Assembly: GCF_033439725.1 (NCBI RefSeq)
Contig: NW_026944383.1
Span: 1,550,001-1,614,000, forward strand
Direction: 5' to 3'
Source: Neurospora tetraspora
Taxonomy: Eukaryota; Ascomycota; Sordariomycetes; Sordariales; Sordariaceae
DNA length: 64,000 bases
The notes below the pieces were generated by a model, which did no database searches, was not told the origin of the DNA, and saw nothing but the letters and a program-made list of their open reading frames with translations. Made by a program: the position numbers and the translations under genes. This document shows positions 58,103 through 64,000 of this stretch, piece by piece; within the stretch, counting starts at the first letter, position 1; the number at the start of each line of letters is the position of its first letter.

Positions 58103-59440
58103 TCAGGAGTCTTCCTCGCTGACAATCTCCCGAGTCCTGAAAACGGATTCGCCCTCTTCACCGACCGGAAGATCTAAGCCATGGACGGACAGCAAGGTGA
58201 GTAAAGCCTCTGGAAGAGTGTATATATCATTGACCCTCGGACCGCAATACGGTACTCCAATTTCTAACCACGGCTTGCACTCCATGATCTGGACAAGCTC
58301 ATGTTTCGTTTTCGAGATAACTAACTGGACACAGGTTGAATCAAGGAAACAAGGTTCTTCTTTTCTCTGTCTTCTGGAACTCCCACCTGGATCAACCACA
58401 ATTGGCCGCACACAACGGATTTTCCTGTTTTTCATTCGAGCCATGGCACCCAAGCTCGTCCCGGAACTGCCACTGCTCTCATCTGGAATGGTCTTGCTGG
58501 TTTTGGCCCTACTGTTTCCGTGGACCTTCTGGATTGCTTTTCGCTTTTGGCTTGCTAGAAGGGCCAGTCTCATACTCTGACGCGTCTTCATGACCCGTCT
58601 CCGGAACCACGGGCTGTCCAATGAGACGCTCATCACGGACATACAATTATCAAACATCAAGTTCGGTAAGACGCGCAATACAAGCTCTTCAAACCTTGAG
58701 GCGGGTTGCCCTGTTTCAGTCACGCGGAGGTATGTCGACCAAATACCACCAAAGAACCGCGGATGGCCCATCAATGGAATCGTGGCAACAACAAGTGCCA
58801 ATGATAATGGACCGACCATGCCCATATGGTGTTTCTCAACTCGACTGCCCAAATGGAGTTCGATATCTTCGCCAAAAATAGCTCGATGGTAGCTATTTTC
58901 TCTTCATTTCTGTTGATTCCCAGGGGACCAGCATTCAACCTTGTGCGCTGCACAAATCGCGAAACTGGCATCGAACATCAGTCGGAAGGCCCCGCAAGCT
59001 TCTTGAACCAGGGACACGATGATGTCCGTCTTCTTGCAGCGCTCGCCAGCTCTTTAGACTGTTGCCTTTCGGTCGGTACTACGGTAATTGTCCATGTCTT
59101 CAGGAGCCTTCACGGAAAACTATGGTGTGGAAACAAAGACGCCATCCCGGATTGCATCTAGGTCTTCCGTTTCACTGCTAGTTGGGTAGCCGGTTTGCAT
59201 TGTTACCACTGCATCATCATAAGAACCTTCAGCAGCCAGTACCGACTGGTGCCGAAGGTCATTTTCAACGCGGCGAATTGTGGTCAACTATCACCAAGGT
59301 TCGCACACGTGAGATGAGCATCTCCAAGGAACGGTCATCTGTTAGTCAAGCATTTTTCCTCTCGGCGTCACCTCACTCTCTTGCCTGTATTCATCCGATA
59401 GGTAGTGGTTGCCGTCCTCTCGGAAGGTGAACCTAAGCTA
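58103..59440 (-). pseudogene. Decayed gene of unknown family
   Basis: An open 249-codon minus-strand frame (58103-58852) contains protein-like sequence (KHELVQIMECKPWLEIGVPY, then VNDIYTLPEALLTLLSVHGL). The same frame stays protein-like upstream to about 59280 (TDIIVSLVQEACGAFRLMFD, RRVENDLRHQSVLAAEGSYD) but is interrupted by three in-frame stops, each readable as a C-to-T change. Farther upstream the coding-like sequence moves to other frames (MLISRVRTL; HYLSDEYRQESEVTPRGKML), so at least one or two frameshifts are likely. I found no GT-AG introns that remove the stops. This looks like an inactivated single-copy host gene; no domain was recognised. An unusual multi-exon gene is the alternative. 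Confidence 0.5.
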
Positions 59441-61860
59441 ACAAGCCCTCACAGAAATTGGATGGAAGGATTTCTTCTCACTTTACATCTCTTGTGTTTC
59501 GCATATTGCGCGGGCGTACTGGTCTCATATTTGTCATTTGAGGTTATGGTCACATGTATCTGCTGTATAATCTAGCCGTTATGGGTTCGGCATTGGGAAG
59601 AAGGACTGAACGAGGGGCGCACGCACGGCTTTGGTAACCGAGTCTAGGGTACTTGTATAGAGTTTTGGAGCTTTTGTTGAGAGGTACAATCAAAAAGAAG
59701 GGTCTCACAATTGTCTTTGAAATACACGCTTTACAGGCAGGCACTGAGAGGTTCCCCTTTTTAATGTAAACATGGTCCTATGTAATGGAAAGCACGGAGT
59801 CCGCTCGTGTCCGTGCTGCTCTCTCCTCGCCGATCGCTGGTCTTGGGAACTGGGCTGGTGGACTCACTTGCAAAATAAAGGCGGTTGGGGAGACGCAGGG
59901 GAAAATGAAAACGTGCAAGTCAGCAAGTGTTCTTTTTTTTTGCTTCTAGCTGGGGTTTGCGTGGAGCAATTCAGGCGCAGGCGCCAGGCACACACATGTT
60001 GTCCTGTGGTGTACCGAAGAATCTCGGGAAACTCGCAAACGAGCTCCCCCCACAAATTCCCTTCTTGGGCGCCGATATGCCAGCAGTTCTGTGTGGTGCA
60101 AGTCCGGCTCTGTTCATCGAAACGCACGCAAGTTACAGTGGTTGGCAGAAATTGGGCTTTTTCACTAACAACGCGGACCTGTATGCGATTTGATGTACGT
60201 TAACCGCTGGCATATTTGCGCCCAAGAAGGTAATTACTGGGGGGGGGGGGCTCGTTTGCGAGTTTCCCGAGATTCTTCGGTACTGTATGGAAGTAGTGTA
60301 ATGCTTTTTCAGTGAGCCATTCAGTCCAGTACCTGGACCGCCCTGTTCTGCTGTTCATACTGTACGATAGATATCGGCACTTTCGCAACATGATTCAAAC
60401 GAAAGCACAATCATATGCTACAAGAGAGAATCAGCTTGTAAAGAGCGCCAATCAAGACCAAGGAACGTGGAAAAGGGAGGAAAGAAGAAGTGAGATGACG
60501 GGGTGGTTGGTGAATGGGTCGGTTTATTACGGTCAGTGGTCACCGCTTTTGCGGCATGGCTTTTGCTGCTTTGCAGCGGCAAAGGATAATCCGCCGGATG
60601 AAGGATAGTACTTAGGTATGCTTGTTACTGTACTTGAGTATATGCGGTCATAAATGTTGTGTTCCTGTCGATATCGAGGGTCTCTTGGGAGGCCAGTCAT
60701 GCTCAGCAGAAGAGATTTAGTTTCTCTTTCCCGACCTCTCTCACGACTCACAACGCGAAACAAAGCTCACACAAGGAGCATAAACTTGAGCGTCAACATG
60801 GGATTTGAGACACAATGTGGGTTCGTTAGTACTGTGTGGGTTCCTGGTGGGGCGTCAAAATATTGTAGCGTCAAAACCATAGAGGTAACCCGTTTGGCGA
60901 TGTGAATGCCCATGATGGCTTCATTGTTAGGCACGACTTTTCTTCTACCTGGAAAGAAAGGCTGATGAAAGTCTTGGAGTAAACAGATCAGCAATAACAA
61001 ACGGATGCTTTCATCCATTCTGTTCCGGTACCCCATGAAAAAAAAATGAAAAAATAGAGATGACTCCACGAGCCCAAATCCCATCGACATCAAAGCATTC
61101 CGTATGACGACCCCTGGACTTCAAGGAGGAACCCAAAGCCGGGTTGAGCAACGAGGACCCTCCTGGTCTGCCAACCAGTGTAAAACTTTGTGAGCCAGGC
61201 AGGTTCCTGTTAGCGTACAAACCACTAAAAAAGACCAAGCTGACGTGCCTTGCTTCCATCCCGTTTTATGGAGATTGTTCCTGGCCCTGGGGCCCTCTGG
61301 CCCTCCACCGCAGCGGTTGACAAGCCCGTGATTGACAGCCCGCACAGACAACCTTCACTGGTCGAGAGATGTCCGTGCTCTGGTTGTTTACCTAGAGGTA
61401 GATGGTTGCAGGTTGGCCGACGTGATGCTCTTTCGCCCCTGATGCCCTGCGTCGGGTAGAGGCGTGCGTTTTATGTAGGGGGGGTGAAATGTTCACAGCA
61501 TTAACCCCGATGCCTCATAACCCGGACGGCGTGCTGATAATGCCCCGCCCAGTTGCGATTTTCACGGCAGTCGATTCGTCATCTCCCGCAAGCCAAAAAG
61601 GTAGCAGGTACAAAGCGTCTCCAGCAGCAGCGATACCACGAGGGACCAGCTTGTGGCCCAAATTTTTTTTACGCTAGTTTGGCAAGACTGTGCACGCCCC
61701 TCAACCGCAACAACTTCAACCCCGTCTCCGGCTTTTTGTTTTGGGATTTTGTTGCCTGCCACCACACCCCCCATCTACGCACTCGCCCTCCCCGGATAAG
61801 GTGTGTCCGTGTTGATGCGAGAGTCCGCCAGAATTTGACCGTCAACGAAGTCACCTCAAG
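59441..61860. other. Intergenic region upstream of the importin gene
   Basis: No supportable gene in 2.4 kb. It contains a long inverted repeat (60011-60293, listed separately) with a 12-base G run, a T-run near 59931-59940 and, near the right end, the GC-rich importin promoter and leader. Confidence 0.45.
60011..60293. repeat. Long imperfect inverted repeat with 121-bp spacer
   Basis: The arm at 60011-60084 matches the reverse complement of 60206-60293. The first 34 bases (starting GTACCGAAGAATCTCGGGAA) are identical. The arms then diverge at a homopolymer (a C-rich stretch in one, a 12-base G run in the other) plus a short insertion, and resume matching through CTTCTTGGGCGC and ATATGCCAGC. 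The spacer is 60085-60205. There is no repeat outside the arms and no clear TSD. It could fold into a long hairpin. It may be a palindromic duplication, a foldback element or a hairpin RNA locus. Confidence 0.85.
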
Positions 61861-64000
61861 ATGGATGCGAACGCCATTCGAAGTTGCATCGTCGCGACCC
61901 TCGACGCCGACGCCGACCTTCGTCGGAGGGCTGAACTCCAGCTCAAGCAGGTGCGTGTGTAGCCGTCCATCATCATCAAACCCCGTCCCGCGTCGCCGTC
62001 CTCCCACCTCTGCGCAATCAGCCCCAGTCCGACCACGAGCCCGAGTTTGTCGTTCCATGGCCGCGTGCCTCGCACACAACAACGCCGTCCAAGATAGCAA
62101 CGTCCCGTGGCCGTCGCCGTGGCCGTGTGCTTCTCCCGCCCAGCCGTCCGCGCCCGATATCCATTTCACCAGCACACCCTCGACTTCCGTTCACCACCCC
62201 GCTTCCACATGGACATGAGACTACGTACAACAGGAGCGCCGCTGACATCAAGTCTTCACTGCAGGCCGAGCAACAAGTCGGTTTCACCGATGTCCTCTTG
62301 GACCTCCTCCAGACAGAGCAGGATGTGAACCTGAAACTTTCAAGTATGGCTTGCTAGTTCGCTTCCCTACACGGGCTTCCATAACCCACCCCGCCCTTGC
62401 CTCGTTCATTCTACGCTTGGTGCAAGCGCTCACCTCTCTCTAGCCGTTATCTACCTCAAGAACCGAGTCAACCGCGCCTGGCAGCGCTCCGACGACTACC
62501 CGCAAGAGGCGGTTTTGGACGAAGACGCCAAGGCACGCTTCCGTGACCGGTTACTGCCCATTCTCGCCAGCTCCGAGACTCTGGTCCGCCACCAGCTGGT
62601 CCCCATTCTACAGCGCATCTTGCACTTCGACTTTCCCGAACGATGGCCGACCTTCATGGATTACACCGTTCAGTTGCTCAACACCAACAACGCCCCCTCT
62701 GTCCTGGCTGGCCTGCAATGTTTGCTCGCTATCTGCCGTTCTTTCCGCTACAAGATGAGCGATACCGATAACCGTGCGCAATTCGAAAAGATTGTCGAAG
62801 TTAGCTTCCCGAGACTGTTGGCCGTCTGCGATGAGTTGGTGAACCAGGATAGCGAGGAGGCTGGCGAGATGCTACACATTGCTCTCAAGGCGTACAAGCA
62901 TACTGCCTGGGTGGGTTCCCATATTTACTGGAAATGCGGTAATAGGGTGATTTGCTGACTGAGCCACTATAGCTCGAACTCCCCGCCTGCCTCCGCGAGC
63001 AGTCCGTCAATCTCGGATGGTGCACCATCTTCCTCCGTACCGTATCTAAGCCGATTCCTGCGAGCGCTATGCAGGACGACCCGTTGGGACGTGAACGCCA
63101 CCATTGGTGGAAGGCAAAGAAGTGGGCATACTTCAACCTGAACAGGTTATATATCAGGTAAGTGGTTATGGTGTTGCATCTGACAAGTTCTACCGGGTGC
63201 GCAACTCCGAGGCTGATCCTATCACAGATATGGTAACCCTCACAACATCATGGAAAAGGGAGCCGATGGTCAGTTGCTCCAATTCGCCAAGAACTTTATC
63301 GCCCAGGTTGCTCCCGAAATCCTCAAGCACTACCTTACTGAGATCGAGAAGTGGGTAGCCAAGACCGTCTGGTTGAGCCGGCCGTGCTTGTCGTACACTC
63401 TCGTCTTCCTTGACGAGTGCATTCGTCCCAAGGAGATGTGGACACATCTTAAGCCTCACCTTACGAACCTGGTCACTCATTTCATCTTCCCTGTTCTCTG
63501 CCTTTCGGAAGAGGATGTGGAAAACTTCGAAGAGGAACCGGAGGAATACCTTCACCGCAAGCTTAACTTCTTTGAGGAAGTCTCCGCGCCCGACGTTGCC
63601 GCTGTTAACTTTTTGGTGAGCCTCACGAAGGCGCGCAGAAAGCAGACCTTCGAGATCCTCAAGTTCGTCAATGAAGTCGTCAATCAGTATGAGCAGGCGC
63701 CAGAGGACCAGAAGAATCACCTGGCGAAGGAGGGTGCGCTGCGCATGATCGGGACTCTTGCTCCGGTTATCCTGGGCAAGAAGTCCCCTATTGCTGATCA
63801 GGTGGAATACTTTTTGGTTCGCTACGTTTTCCCGGATTTCACCAACCCGCAAGGCTTCCTCAGAGCCCGTGCGTGCGACACCATCGAAAAGTTCGAGCAG
63901 CTCGACTTCAAGGACCAGCAGAACCTCCTCACTGTCTACCGTCACATCCTCGACTGCATGGCTGACCCCAAGTTGCCTGTCCGTGTGACTGCTGCGTTGG
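61861..64000 (+). CDS. nmd5: Importin-7/8 type karyopherin (Nmd5/Sxm1), 5' half
   Basis: Five exons are visible (61861-61950, 62265-62343, 62444-62910, 62973-63157, 63228 to the window end), with the last one open. About 531 residues are present; the family is about 1000-1050 long, so roughly half is in view. The importin-beta N-terminal domain carries the hallmark VIYLKNRVNRAWQRSDDYP near residues 57-75. HEAT-like helices follow (FDFPERWPTFMDYTVQLLNT; NLGWCTIFLRTVSKPIPASA; IMEKGADGQLLQFAKNFIAQ; EYLHRKLNFFEEVSAPDVAA), typical of importin 7/8 and yeast Nmd5 and Sxm1. These proteins carry ribosomal proteins, histones and other cargo through nuclear pores under Ran-GTP control. The first intron (314 bp) is long for this genome. 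Whether the yeast equivalent is Nmd5 or Sxm1 cannot be decided from the visible half. Confidence 0.93.

Noticed and set aside
1-64000. CRISPR arrays, rRNA or tRNA genes, bacterial operons or integrative elements
   Set aside because: No spaced direct repeats, no rRNA motifs, no cloverleaf candidates, and gene structure is clearly fungal with spliceosomal introns.

Overview
The window looks like a filamentous ascomycete of the Sordariales, most likely Neurospora or a close relative. The evidence is (a) short GT-AG introns with CTAAC/CTGAC-type branch sites in nearly every gene, (b) PAN3, LSm7, RfeG, PFA5 and importin proteins of clearly filamentous-fungal type, and (c) a long AT-rich block full of stops whose pattern is that of repeat-induced point mutation (RIP), next to a GC-balanced gene-bearing region. 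The identification rests on recognising protein families by eye; no database search was run.

Layout. Bases 1-18110 are a transposon graveyard. A heavily RIP-altered Ty3/Gypsy element fills 1-8240 (its left LTR is cut by the window edge) and carries an inserted, much less altered 358-bp solo LTR (5389-5746, TSD GTAGC). More AT-rich relic DNA follows. Into it a whole-looking chromodomain Gypsy element (chromovirus, minus strand, 9155-16970) has inserted, with 189-bp LTRs that look identical and a 5-bp TSD ACCTT. AT-rich relic DNA resumes to about 18110, where composition switches sharply to gene-bearing DNA.

Bases 18111-64000 carry host genes: a UBX/UAS membrane-hairpin protein (minus), PAN3 (plus, seven exons), LSm7 (minus), a fungal protein with a C-terminal six-cysteine cluster (plus, two upstream exons found here), a low-complexity hypothetical protein (minus), an ASH1-type AWS-SET-postSET histone methyltransferase (plus), a 75-residue Cys-rich protein (minus, spliced), a candidate spliced 77-codon gene (minus), palmitoyltransferase PFA5 with a DHYC motif (plus), DNA polymerase eta (plus), RfeG (plus), a decayed gene of unknown family (minus) and the first half of an importin-7/8 (Nmd5/Sxm1) type karyopherin running off the right end (plus). 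Gene spacing is wide, with several intergenic stretches of 2-4 kb.

Functional themes. PAN3 and LSm7 are convergent neighbours that both serve mRNA decay (deadenylation; decapping and U6 snRNP). The others belong to separate processes: chromatin (ASH1), translesion synthesis (pol eta), ER-associated degradation or lipid-droplet biology (UBX), lipid modification of proteins (PFA5) and nuclear import. I see no operon-like system, CRISPR array, tRNA or rRNA. The most interesting items are the three age layers of retroelements with different RIP exposure, a long near-perfect inverted repeat at 60011-60293, and two small spliced genes in otherwise empty intergenic DNA.
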